Shown here one piece after another: positions 16,893-25,023 of a stretch of 64,000 nt of DNA (positions within the stretch are counted from its first letter, which is position 1; every line of letters starts with the position of its first letter). The stretch lies in assembly GCF_009857135.1 (NCBI RefSeq), contig NZ_CP047318.1, forward strand, positions 4,030,001-4,094,000, given 5' to 3'. A program made the translations under genes and the position numbers. This DNA is from Streptomyces sp. HM190 (lineage in GTDB: Bacteria > Actinomycetota > Actinomycetes > Streptomycetales > Streptomycetaceae). The notes beneath the pieces were generated by a model. That model made no database searches. It was not told the origin of the DNA and was given only the letters and a program-made list of their open reading frames with translations.

Positions 16893-17507
16893 CTACTTGG
16901 CGGGCGACGTGGGCTTCTTCGCGGTCGTCGTCTTGCGGGCCGGAACCTTCTTCGCGACCGGCTGCTTGGCGGCGGCCGGGGCGGGCGCGACCTTGGCCTC
17001 GGCGGGCTTGGCCGGCTCGTCCTTGACCGCGACCGGCTCGGTCTTGGGCGCGGTGTTCGGCTCGACGGCGATCGCGAGCTCCTCGATCTCCTCCGCGGCC
17101 TCGCCGCGCCAGGTGCGCACGGCCTGCTCGCCGTGCTCGGCGACGCGCTCGTAGGTCTCGCGGGCCTTCACGGCGTACTCGGCGGCGACGCCGACGCTGC
17201 GCAGCGCCAGGTCCTGGGCGCTCTCGCCGAGCTTCTTGAGGTCGGTGTCCAGGGTGCCGATCAGCTCGGTGACCTTGGTCTGGAGGGTCTCCTGCGTCTC
17301 CTTGACCCGGGCGGTCGCCTTCTCCTGGACCGACTTCGGGTCGGTGTTGCGCACGGCGTCGATCTTGGCCGGCGCCTCGGCGCGCAACTGCTCGACGAGG
17401 CCGGGCACCTTCTTGGCCTGCTGGAGGGCGAGGTCGGCGGTGCCGGCGGCGAAGTAGAACGGCGTCGGGTCGGTGACGGCCTTGCGGATGTCGTCGGTGA
17501 TGGCCAT
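16893..17507 (-). CDS. HBHA-like Lys/Ala/Pro-tailed protein
   Basis: A 204-residue protein resembling mycobacterial heparin-binding hemagglutinin. It opens with MAITDDIRKAVTDPTPFYFAAGTADLALQQ, continues as an extended amphipathic coiled coil (about residues 30-140), and ends in a Lys-, Pro- and Ala-rich basic tail (for example KKVPARKTTTAKKP). No signal peptide is visible. In mycobacteria such proteins bind heparin or lipid bodies; the role in Streptomyces is not established. The ATG at 17507 has GGAGGACC upstream; the 52-codon open extension upstream is built of ATCGA repeats and is probably not translated. Confidence 0.86.
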   Translation of the reverse strand: MAITDDIRKAVTDPTPFYFAAGTADLALQQAKKVPGLVEQLRAEAPAKIDAVRNTDPKSVQEKATARVKETQETLQTKVTELIGTLDTDLKKLGESAQDLALRSVGVAAEYAVKARETYERVAEHGEQAVRTWRGEAAEEIEELAIAVEPNTAPKTEPVAVKDEPAKPAEAKVAPAPAAAKQPVAKKVPARKTTTAKKPTSPAK

Positions 17508-17784
17508 GGTGATGGTCCTCCGGGTCTGGCGTTCAGCTGAGGGTTTGTGTGGGTCCGGCCCGCGGTCGACGTCGTCCACGGCTTCCGCGTCCGAGTCGGT
17601 CAACGCGTCAGACGTGCTCGGCGTAATCGACGTGATCGAGGCAATCGATGTCATCGACGTCATCGACGGAGCCGGATCTCCGGTCTGTGCTGGTGCGGAT
17701 CCGCGTCGGTGCGGGTGTCCGCGCGTACGGGGTGGTGCGGTCGAGCGGTCGTGCGGGGGTTCGGTCGGACGGGGCCGGGCTCCG

Positions 17785-18300
17785 TCATCTCGCCGTCAGG
17801 CGGGGTCCGGCACCGCCACCGCCGCCGGGCGGGGGAGAACCGGGGTGGGCCGCCGCACCGGCGGCGTCGCCGTCGTCGGCCTCCGCCTCGGCACGGTCCG
17901 CGTCCCGGACGGTGCCCGGGGCTCCGTCCTCGCCGTCACCTATGAGGACCTCGAACCCGTTCTCCTTGCGGAAGGACTCGTAGATCTGGAGCAGCACCTG
18001 CTTCTGCCGCTCGTTCAGCGTGGGATCGGCGAGTATGACGGCGCGCGTCTCCACCTCGTCCAGGTCCCGCTCGGCGTCGAGGATCCCGGCCCGCACGTAC
18101 AGCGTCTCGGCGGAGATCCGCAGCGCCTTGGCGACCTGCTGGAGCACCTCCGCGCTCGGCTTGCGCAGCCCGCGCTCGATCTGGCTCAGATACGGATTGG
18201 ACACCCCCGCGGCGTCGGCGAGCTGCCTGAGCGACAGCTGCGCGTTCCGCCGCTGTTCACGCAGGTACTCACCGAGATTGCCGACGTTGAGCGTTGCCAT
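17785..18300 (-). CDS. XRE-family helix-turn-helix regulator
   Basis: A 171-residue DNA-binding protein. The HTH lies at residues 10-65 (LREQRRNAQLSLRQLADAAG, then VSNPYLSQIERGLRKPS). A middle helical part (70-125) contains LNERQKQVLLQIYESFRKEN. The C-terminus is acidic, then Gly/Pro-rich and probably disordered. The ATG has GTGGAGG upstream. A perfect TTGCAAGC palindrome 30 bases upstream overlaps the probable promoter, suggesting autorepression. Confidence 0.92.
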   Translation of the reverse strand: MATLNVGNLGEYLREQRRNAQLSLRQLADAAGVSNPYLSQIERGLRKPSAEVLQQVAKALRISAETLYVRAGILDAERDLDEVETRAVILADPTLNERQKQVLLQIYESFRKENGFEVLIGDGEDGAPGTVRDADRAEAEADDGDAAGAAAHPGSPPPGGGGGAGPRLTAR

Positions 18301-18330
18301 GCCTCCACCATGCCCCACCCTCGCTAACTA

Positions 18331-18350
18331 TTGCAAGCACCCGCTTGCAA
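18331..18350. promoter_or_regulatory. Palindromic operator before the XRE gene
   Basis: TTGCAAGC-ACCC-GCTTGCAA is a perfect inverted repeat. Read on the minus strand, its distal half supplies TTGCAA as a -35-like hexamer and TTAGCG follows 17 bases later, so a bound repressor would cover the promoter. Confidence 0.65.
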
Positions 18351-18370
18351 AAGTGTGCCACGCCACGTCG

Positions 18371-18402
18371 ACCGTCGGCCGTCGGCCGTCGGCCGTCGGG
18401 CT
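18371..18402. repeat. GTCGGCC heptamer repeats
   Basis: Four head-to-tail copies of GTCGGCC/G abut the left end of the Clp_N remnant. Confidence 0.75.
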
Positions 18403-18685
18403 CCTGCAAGCCGCCGGGGTAGCGCCGGATACGGTCCACCGGTCCGTCGGCACCAGGCTGAACATGGGCGCCTCCCAGGCAGCCGAGCGCATCGCCTGGA
18501 CGCCCTACTCCCGCAAGGCCATCGCCATCGCGGAGGCGCGATCCGAGCAGAGCGGCTCCGAGCGCATCGACTGCGACGACCTGTTGATCGGGCTTGCCCA
18601 GGTCGGCAGCGGAGTCGCTGCCGACGTCCTGGCCGAAGCCGGTTTCGACCCGACTGCCCTCGACGCCGCACCTGCCGACGCCTGA
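18403..18685 (+). pseudogene. Remnant of a Clp_N-domain protein
   Basis: In one frame the DNA reads LLQAAGVAPDTVHRSVGTRL, then from an ATG at 18464 IAWTPYSRKAIAIAEARSEQ and LLIGLAQVGSGVAADVLAEAGFD. This matches the end of one Clp repeat followed by a second repeat as in ClpA/ClpC N-domains (FTPRAKKAL... LLLGLL... VAARVL.ELG pattern). The first repeat has lost its beginning at the GTCGGCC array, and there is no ATPase domain. A 73-residue product from the ATG is possible, but there is no ribosome site, so I call it a decayed gene. It may instead be a small adaptor. Confidence 0.6.
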
Positions 18686-18805
18686 GCCCGCCACCACCAC
18701 GGCGACCACTGTCCGCCCCGGCGAGAGCACGCCTCCTGCCCACCGCCGGACGGGCCGCAGGGGGCCAGGGCGATCCTCTCGCGCCTTGCACCGCTCGCCG
18801 CGGTG

Positions 18806-18928
18806 ATGACGGACTTCGCGGTGGTGACGGACTTCGACGTCAAGGTCCAGGACGAGAACAGACAGACGCCGTATCCGTCGGAGGCGCTCCGCCGGGCACT
18901 CCGCGAAGACCGGGCACGTCACGGCTGA
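18806..18928 (+). CDS. Short ORF of unknown status
   Basis: A 40-codon frame starting MTDFAVVTDFDVKVQDENRQ and ending in a charged helix (SEALRRALREDRARHG). It is in the same frame as the Clp_N remnant 120 bases upstream and may be a further piece of the same decayed locus. It has no clear ribosome site. I do not recognise it. Confidence 0.25.
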   Translation: MTDFAVVTDFDVKVQDENRQTPYPSEALRRALREDRARHG

Positions 18929-19069
18929 GCAGTTACCCGGCTCGTTCCGGGGTACAAGCCACGTCCAGGTGCCTCACGTGTGGGGGTGATCGCGCCGTCG
19001 GCCGACCGCGTGCGGCACATACGTGTAAAGGCTTGACCTCAACTGTGCTTGATCGGCGAGGCTTTGCCG

Positions 19070-20431
19070 GTGACTTCGTCCTGGGCTACCCGTCTCCTGC
19101 CGTACGCGTACCGACCCCTGTTCGGCCATGTCGAGTTCCGGCGGCTGCTGCCGGCCCTCGCGGCCTCGGATCTCGGGGACGGGATGAGCGTGGTGGCCGT
19201 GGCGTGGCTCGCCGTGGAGATCGCGCCGCCCGACCGGTCCGGTCTGCTGGTCGGCGCCGCGATCGCCGCGTACGCGCTGCCCGGGGCCGTGGGCGCGCTG
19301 GTCTTCGGCCGGTGGCTGCGGCGGCTGCCCGCCCAGCGGCTGCTGGCGGCGGACAGCTGGATCCGCGCCACACTCCTCGGCTGCGTGCCGCTCGCCTGGC
19401 TGCTGGGGGTCCTGCACCCGGTCCTGTACGTCGTCCTGCTCGCCGGTTCGTCGGTGCTGCACGCCTGGGGCGGCGCCGGCAAGTACTCCCTCCTCGCCCG
19501 CATCCTGCCGCCGGAACAGCGGCTGGCCGCGAACGCCCTGGTCAGTTCGAGCAGTTCGGCCTCCATCATCATCGGTCCCGCGATCGCCGGGTTCCTGGCG
19601 ACCGTCCTGAGCCCGGCCTGGATCATCGGCATCGACGCCCTCTCGTTCGCCGTCCTCGCCTTCCAGGTCGGTCGGCTCGGCGGCGCGGCGACGACGGCGG
19701 AGACGGCCGCGCCCGTCGACACCGGCCAGTCGGCCGCCGGACTGCACCTGTTGCGCAGGCAGCCCGAACTGCTCGGTGTCCTCGCTCTGACCTGGTTCTT
19801 CAACTTCCTCTACGGGCCCGTCGAGGTCGCGCTCCCGCTGCACGTCACCGCCGACCTGCACGCCGAGTCCAGTCTGCTCGGGCTGTACTGGACGTTCTTC
19901 GGGGTGGGTGCCGTCGTGGGCGGCCTCACCGTGGGCACGCTGAGCAGACTCCCGCTGTGGCCCGTCACGCTGACGATCGTCGCCGGATGGGGCTGCGTGC
20001 TGGTGCCGTTCGGGCTGGGCGCCCCGGCCGCCGTCACCCTCGCCTGCTTCGCACTCGGCGGCGTGATCTACGGCCCCTTCACCGCCCTGTCCTACACGCT
20101 CTTCCAGGACCGTACGCCCCCGGCCTGGCTCACCACGGTCCTGGCCGCCCGAGGCGCCGCCCTCCTCACCGCCGCCCCCGTGGGCACGGCACTCGGCGGT
20201 CCCCTCACCGCCGCGCTGGGCCCCCGCCCCGTCCTCGCCGCCTCCGGCCTCGCGACCATCGCCCTGGCCGCCGTGGCCACAGTGCTGTGGGCGTGGGGCA
20301 ACCGGCGCGGGGTCATCGGCGGCGACCCGAAGGAGGAAGCGGCGGACGACTTGGGGGACGACCTGGGGGAAGGTCTCGGGGACGACTTGGGGGACGGTCT
20401 GGAGGAACGCCTGGGGGATGGGCGGAAGTAA
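19070..20431 (+). CDS. MFS transporter
   Basis: A 453-residue membrane transporter with about 12 hydrophobic segments, similar to the MFS_3/enterobactin-exporter type, with the sequence SDLGDGMSVVAVAWLAVE in helix 1. The substrate is unknown. The start is uncertain: GTG at 19070 (VTSSWATRLL) is preferred to an upstream TTG at 19049. The C-terminus is unusual: an acidic repeat of the type D-D-L-G-(D/E) encoded by tandem GACTTGGGGGA-like units (20340-20425), probably a recent expansion. Confidence 0.87.
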   Translation: MTSSWATRLLPYAYRPLFGHVEFRRLLPALAASDLGDGMSVVAVAWLAVEIAPPDRSGLLVGAAIAAYALPGAVGALVFGRWLRRLPAQRLLAADSWIRATLLGCVPLAWLLGVLHPVLYVVLLAGSSVLHAWGGAGKYSLLARILPPEQRLAANALVSSSSSASIIIGPAIAGFLATVLSPAWIIGIDALSFAVLAFQVGRLGGAATTAETAAPVDTGQSAAGLHLLRRQPELLGVLALTWFFNFLYGPVEVALPLHVTADLHAESSLLGLYWTFFGVGAVVGGLTVGTLSRLPLWPVTLTIVAGWGCVLVPFGLGAPAAVTLACFALGGVIYGPFTALSYTLFQDRTPPAWLTTVLAARGAALLTAAPVGTALGGPLTAALGPRPVLAASGLATIALAAVATVLWAWGNRRGVIGGDPKEEAADDLGDDLGEGLGDDLGDGLEERLGDGRK

Positions 20432-20902
20432 TGAGCCGGGGCGGCTCGCGGCATCGTGCCCGGCAACGCCACCGGCCCGTACCCCTCGCGCCCGTCCCCG
20501 AATAACGCGTTGCCCTTGTCCGCCCGCGCCCACTACCGTTGCCCCCATGACTGCCGGGTCGGCCATGGGCCGTGAGCGGACGGGTTGCCCGGCCTCTGAG
20601 TGAGGTCGGGGCGGGCCAGGGGGCCGCCTTTCGTGGCGCGTGCGAACACCGCGCCGCAGCACACCGCGTGCACCGTACACAGCGCGTGCACCACGTGCAC
20701 CACCAGCGCCGCATACAGCGCATACAGCGCACCCTGTGACATCACCTGCCCGCACACCACCACACCCTCGACTCCACGACACGCCACCGCGACGTCAGCG
20801 ACACCCGCGACGCCGCGCCGCGTCGCGTCGCCCCGCGTCCGCCTCGTGACCGTTCTCGGTGTCGTCGGTGTCGTCGGTGTCGTCATCGACAGAAAGCCGA
20901 GA
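20432..20902. other. Intergenic region with a promoter and simple repeats
   Basis: A promoter-like TTGCCC (20510-20515)-18-TACCGT (20534-20539) directs into an 18-codon leaderless ORF (20547-20603). Beyond it are ACAGCGC/GTGCACC repeats (20670-20730) and GTGTCGTCG repeats (20858-20885). The long open frame across these repeats is low-complexity and not convincing as protein. Confidence 0.5.
20510..20539 (+). promoter_or_regulatory. Candidate promoter upstream of the Ddn-hemerythrin gene
   Basis: TTGCCC and TACCGT with an 18-base spacer; the next ATG (20547) is seven bases after the -10, as in leaderless transcripts. Confidence 0.45.
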
Positions 20903-21763
20903 ATGCCCAACCCCTTCAACCAGCAGGTCATCGAAGAGTTCCGCGCCCACCACGGCCAGGTCGGCGGCATGTTCGAAGGCGCCCGCCTGATCCTCCTGAC
21001 CACCACCGGTTCCCGTACGGGCACCCCGCACACCACCCCCCTCGGGTACCTCCCCGACGGCGATGGCACGATCCTCGTCATCGCCTCGGCCGGGGGTTCG
21101 CCCCGGCACCCCGACTGGTACCGGAACGTCCTCGCCAACCCCCGCGTGACCGTCGAGAGCGGGGCGTTCACCTACGAGGCGGATGCCGTCGTCCTCGACG
21201 GCGAGGAACGCGACCGGGCGTTCGCCCGGGCCGTCGAGTCCGACCCGGGCTGGGCCGAGTACCAGGCGAAGACCGACCGCACGATCCCGGTCGTCGCCCT
21301 CCGGGAGGTGCCCGCGGCCGGGCCGCCGAACATCAACGCCGGCTCGATGGGCGAGGCCATCAAGGTCGTCCACGACGTCTTTCGCCGTGAACTCGCCGTC
21401 ATCAAGAAGGAGTTGCTGGCCGGCAACGGCACCGTCACCCTCGGCGCGCAGCTCCGCGTCAACTGCCTCGCCCTCTGCCAGGGGCTGCACAACCACCACA
21501 CCGGCGAGGACACCATGTTGTTCCCGTTCCTCGCCGACCGGCATCCGGAGCTGGCCCCGACCCTCGCCCGCCTCGGTGAGGAGCACGAGCGGATCGCCGA
21601 CCTGGTCGGGCAACTGCGCCAGGCCGTGACGTCCCCGGAGAACGCCGGAACCGGGGCCGTACTCGCCGAAGTGGAGCGGCTGACAGCCGAACTCGAAGCC
21701 CATCTCGACTACGAGGAGCAGCAGTTGATCCCGGTCCTGGACGCCGCCTCGGCCGCGGGCTGA
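20903..21763 (+). CDS. F420-type nitroreductase fused to a hemerythrin domain
   Basis: A 286-residue fusion. Residues 1-135 are a deazaflavin-dependent nitroreductase (Ddn/DUF385) domain: LILLTTTGSRTGTPHTTPLGY, then HPDWYRNVLANPRVTVE. Residues 150-285 are a hemerythrin HHE domain with iron-ligand-like residues in VVHDVFRREL, HNHHTGEDTMLFPFL, EEHERI and HLDYEEQQLIPVL. The combination suggests an F420H2-dependent reductase whose activity is tied to oxygen or NO through a di-iron site; this is inference. The ATG at 20903 begins the conserved domain; the upstream frame is repetitive. Confidence 0.88.
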   Translation: MPNPFNQQVIEEFRAHHGQVGGMFEGARLILLTTTGSRTGTPHTTPLGYLPDGDGTILVIASAGGSPRHPDWYRNVLANPRVTVESGAFTYEADAVVLDGEERDRAFARAVESDPGWAEYQAKTDRTIPVVALREVPAAGPPNINAGSMGEAIKVVHDVFRRELAVIKKELLAGNGTVTLGAQLRVNCLALCQGLHNHHTGEDTMLFPFLADRHPELAPTLARLGEEHERIADLVGQLRQAVTSPENAGTGAVLAEVERLTAELEAHLDYEEQQLIPVLDAASAAG

Positions 21764-22093
21764 CCCTGCGGGCGGTCGGCAGTGGACCGCCCCGGACACG
21801 GACAAGCCGGCGAGCGGCGGACGAGCCCCCTGGGGGGAGGGAGAACGGGCTCGTGCGTTCCGCAGCTCACCGGCACCTCCGACCGTAGTCACCCGCCCCG
21901 GCGCGGAGGTCCGCGCCAGGTCATGACTACGCGGCCATCCGGTAACACCCGTAACTCCAGCGCCATCTGACGCCGGCGTCATCCGGGACCATCCGACACC
22001 ATCCGGCACCGACCGTCCGCGACCCGGCACCATCCGGCACCGGGCCCGTCAGCCGCTCCTCCTCTCCACGCCCCTCCCCCGCTCCCGCCCCCC
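21764..22093. other. Intergenic region between convergent genes
   Basis: 330 bases without a gene. There is a hairpin with ACGAGCCC (21821-21828) and GGGCTCGT (21847-21854) arms, and a run of ACCATCCG(A/G)C repeats (21980-22045). Confidence 0.5.
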
Positions 22094-24319
22094 TCACCAC
22101 GGCACCCCCCGCGCATGCACCACGTCCAGCCGCGACACCGCGCGCGTGAGCGCGACGTACAGCCGGTGCAGCCCTCTCGGCTCCGCCGCCACGATCGCGG
22201 CCGGCTCGACGAGCACGACATGGTCGTACTCCAGGCCCTTCGCCACCCGCGCGCCCAGCACCGCGACCCGCGCCCGCAGGTCGTCCGCGCCCCCTGCCGC
22301 GATGCCGGCGCCGGCTAGCGCCTCCCGCAGCCGTACGGTCTCGGCGTCGGGGGCGATCACCCCGAGGGAACCCTCGTGGGCGAGCGCGTCCCGCACGGCG
22401 GTGACGGTCTCCTCGACCACGGCGTCCGGCAGCCCGGCGTCCCCGGTGTTCCCGGCGTCCCCGGCATCCCCGGCATCCCCGGCGTCCCCGGCGGCCCCCG
22501 CCTCCCCCACCTTCCGCGTCCGCCCCTCCCCGTCCCCCCGCAGGGAGCGGGCCTCCGGCACGTCCACGCCGAGCCGTCCCACCAGCCGGTTGGCCACCTC
22601 GACCACGGCCCGCGGCACCCGGAAGCCGGTCGTCAGGGGGACGACGGTCGCGTCCGGCTTGCCGAGGTGGGCGAGGAGGCGGGGCCAGTCGCGGGCCGCC
22701 CAGGGCGTGGTCCCCTGAGCCAGGTCGCCGAGGACCGTCACCGAGCCGAAGGCGGCCCGGCGCCCGATCGCGCGGCACTCCATCGGCGAGAGGTCCTGCG
22801 CCTCGTCGACGACGATGTGTCCGTACCCCTCGGGGTGTTCGAGGAGTCCCGCCACCTCGTCGAGCAGGACGAGATCGGCGGCCGACCAGCGCGCCGACCG
22901 CCACGAGCGCGGCGGCTTCGGCCACAGCAGGGCCTGTTGCTCCTGCGCGCCGAGCAGCCCGTCCGCCGCGGCGGCGAGCGCCCCCGGGTCGGTCAGCAGC
23001 CGTGCCACGACCTCCTCCGGGCGGACCCGCGGCCACACGGCGTCCAGGAACGCGCCCACCGGCCGCGACCGGGACACCCGCCACGCCCAGGCGTTCGACT
23101 GCGGACCGGCCCGCCGCTCCGCCTGCTCCCGCAGCAGCCCCGCGATCCGCGCCCGGACCCGCTCCCGCCCGGTGTCGTACGGCGGTTCCGGCACCTCCTG
23201 CCGTACGTCCGCCACGATCCGTTCGAGCCGGTCGCCGGGGACCCGCCAGCGGTACGTGCCGTCGGGCACGACCAGCGCGTCGGGCGGCACGGTGGCGATA
23301 CGGGAGTGGAGGGCGCGGCGCAGCACCTTCGCCATCCGGACATCGTGCTTGAGCGTGGCGGCGCGCTCGTCGTCCTCGGCGGTGACCGGCTGCCGGGCGA
23401 TCTCGTCCGTGACGGTCGACTGGCGCACGCCCACCTCGCCGAGCGCCGGGAGGACCTCCGCGATGTACGACAGGAAGGTCCGGTTGGGGCCGAGGATCAG
23501 CATGCCGCCGCGGCGGATGCGCTGGGGGTGGGTGTAGAGGAGGTACGCGGCCCGGTGCAGGCCGACCGCCGTCTTGCCGGTGCCGGGGGCGCCCTGCACA
23601 CAGACGGAGGTCGCGAGACCGGCGCGTACCAGGTCGTCCTGCTCGGGCTGGATGGTGGCGGCGATGTCCCGCATGGGCCCGGTCCTCGGCCGTTCGATCT
23701 CGGCGGCGAGGAAACGGCCGGGCACCGGGCCCTCACCGCCCACACCCTCATCACCCGCACCCCCGGTGCCCACGCCCTCACCACCCGCGCCCCCGGTGCC
23801 GCGTGCCTCGCCGCCCAGGTGTTCGTCCTCGAAGCCGGTCAGGTCGGCCGAGTCGCCCCGGCTGCCGGGGGCCCAGCCGAAGCGGCGCCGCACGGCCACG
23901 CCCCTCGGGTCGTTGACGCTCGCCTGGTAGAAGGCGCGGGCCACCGGCGCACGCCAGTCCACGACCAGCGGCGGCGATCCCGGGTGCTCGGTGATCCGCA
24001 GCCGTCCGAGGTGGTAGCGCTGCCCGGCGTGCTCGCCGCCGCGGCCGTCGTCCCCGAAGTCGAGGCGCCCGAAGAACAGCGGGCCCTCCGGCAGCTCGCG
24101 GAGTTCCTTGGCCTGGCTGCGGAGCCGGTGGCCGAGGACCTCCGCGTCGGCACCCGAGGCGGAGACGTCCTCGCCGGTCACCACCTGGCGCGCCGCCCCC
24201 TCCACCATGGCGGCGAGGGCGGCGCGGCAGGCGTCGTGATGGGCGCGCTCCCGGGCGAGGGCGTGCCGCAGGCTGGGAGAGGGGTCGGCGGGGTGCTCGG
24301 GCGCACGAGGGGACGTCAT
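22094..24319 (-). CDS. HelD/HelR-type superfamily 1 helicase-like ATPase
   Basis: A 741-residue ATPase of the UvrD/HelD type that in known cases removes or recycles RNA polymerase; some Streptomyces members (HelR) protect against rifamycins. The N-terminus is a charged coiled coil, followed by LRITEHPGSPPLVVDWRAPVARAFY, Walker A GAPGTGKTAVGLHRAAYLLYT (about residue 243), Walker B-like HIVVDEAQDLSPMECR and the C-terminal KGLEYDHVV...YVALTRA motifs. Two linkers carry in-frame repeats (Gly-Asp-Ala and Gly-Gly-Ala-Gly). The ATG at 24319 follows TACGCT by seven bases (leaderless). Whether it is a HelR ortholog is likely but untested. Confidence 0.88.
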   Translation of the reverse strand: MTSPRAPEHPADPSPSLRHALARERAHHDACRAALAAMVEGAARQVVTGEDVSASGADAEVLGHRLRSQAKELRELPEGPLFFGRLDFGDDGRGGEHAGQRYHLGRLRITEHPGSPPLVVDWRAPVARAFYQASVNDPRGVAVRRRFGWAPGSRGDSADLTGFEDEHLGGEARGTGGAGGEGVGTGGAGDEGVGGEGPVPGRFLAAEIERPRTGPMRDIAATIQPEQDDLVRAGLATSVCVQGAPGTGKTAVGLHRAAYLLYTHPQRIRRGGMLILGPNRTFLSYIAEVLPALGEVGVRQSTVTDEIARQPVTAEDDERAATLKHDVRMAKVLRRALHSRIATVPPDALVVPDGTYRWRVPGDRLERIVADVRQEVPEPPYDTGRERVRARIAGLLREQAERRAGPQSNAWAWRVSRSRPVGAFLDAVWPRVRPEEVVARLLTDPGALAAAADGLLGAQEQQALLWPKPPRSWRSARWSAADLVLLDEVAGLLEHPEGYGHIVVDEAQDLSPMECRAIGRRAAFGSVTVLGDLAQGTTPWAARDWPRLLAHLGKPDATVVPLTTGFRVPRAVVEVANRLVGRLGVDVPEARSLRGDGEGRTRKVGEAGAAGDAGDAGDAGDAGNTGDAGLPDAVVEETVTAVRDALAHEGSLGVIAPDAETVRLREALAGAGIAAGGADDLRARVAVLGARVAKGLEYDHVVLVEPAAIVAAEPRGLHRLYVALTRAVSRLDVVHARGVPW
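22434..22497. repeat. 9-bp in-frame repeat in the helicase gene
   Basis: Seven head-to-tail units of CCGGC(A/G)TCC type encode a Gly-Asp-Ala run in the protein. Confidence 0.8.
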
Positions 24320-24326
24320 TCCGCCG

Positions 24327-24365
24327 AGCGTACCCAAATAAAGCAACCGAGTTAAATTTATTACC
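24327..24365. promoter_or_regulatory. AT-rich promoter/operator of the helicase gene
   Basis: A rare AT-rich patch. AATAAA and TTTATT arms (14-base gap) form an imperfect palindrome just upstream of the TACGCT -10 (24327-24332, minus strand). It lies between the tandem TetR and helicase genes and is a plausible TetR operator. Confidence 0.45.
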
Positions 24366-24399
24366 GGCAATCAGTAGCGATCGGGAGCCCGTACGGGTC

Positions 24400-25014
24400 T
24401 CAGTGAAGTGCCGCCGGCGTCCGCTCCAGCCGCCCGAACGCGCGCTCTGCCGCCGCGACGGCGTCCCGCTCGATCTCCTCCACCCGCTCCCCCCGCTCGA
24501 TCCGCCGCCAGTTCTCCATCGCCAGCACCCGCCGTACGGCGACGAGCTGGGCGGCGGCGACCCGCGCGTCGAGTCCGCCGCCCAGGACCTCCGCGAGCGC
24601 CTCCTCGGACCGCTCCAGATGGCCGTACATGCGGGCGACCAGCGACGGCGTGCCGTACAGGAGCCGGTGGAAGGCGAGGACACGCGGGTGGTCGTTGAGC
24701 CCGGTGACCGGGTCGCGCCGGGCCAGCCCGGCCAGGAAGTGGGCCCGCAGCGCCCCCACCGCCGACTCGCCCTCGGCCCGGCCCGCCACGACCCGCGCCG
24801 ACTCGGTCTCGTGGTCGGCGATCCGGTGCAGCACGAGGTCCTCCTTCGCCGGGAAGTAGCGGAAGAGGGTCGGCTTCGAGATCTCGGCGGCCGCGGCGAT
24901 CTCGGCCACGGAGACCGCGTCGAAGCCCTTCTCCAGGAACAGCTCGATCGCGGTCTCGGACACCGTCTCGTACATCCGCCGCTTCTTGCGCTCCCGCAGG
25001 CCGGTCTCACTCAT
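24400..25014 (-). CDS. TetR-family regulator
   Basis: A 204-residue repressor. The HTH lies in residues 15-60 (VSETAIELFLEKGFDAVSVA, then ISKPTLFRYFPAKEDLV). The C-terminal ligand-binding domain is all-helical and unremarkable. The ATG has TAGGCT six bases upstream (leaderless). It reads in the same direction as the helicase gene 80 bases downstream, and an AT-rich palindrome lies between them, so it may control that gene. Confidence 0.93.
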   Translation of the reverse strand: MSETGLRERKKRRMYETVSETAIELFLEKGFDAVSVAEIAAAAEISKPTLFRYFPAKEDLVLHRIADHETESARVVAGRAEGESAVGALRAHFLAGLARRDPVTGLNDHPRVLAFHRLLYGTPSLVARMYGHLERSEEALAEVLGGGLDARVAAAQLVAVRRVLAMENWRRIERGERVEEIERDAVAAAERAFGRLERTPAALH

Positions 25015-25023
25015 GGGTCGAGC

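Noticed and set aside
17508..17663. N-terminal extension of the HBHA-like protein
   Set aside because: It is encoded by degenerate ATCGA repeats and bypasses the GGAGG ribosome site at 17507.
19033..19062. TTGACCTCAACTGTGCTTGAT as a MerR/SoxR-type promoter of the MFS gene at 19070
   Set aside because: The -35-like TTGACC is good, but no -10 is found at 17-19 bases and the inverted halves match only partly.
20600..20902. Coding extension of the Ddn-hemerythrin gene
   Set aside because: Sequence is Thr/Cys/Ala low complexity from ACAGCGC and GTGTCGTCG repeats without domain similarity.
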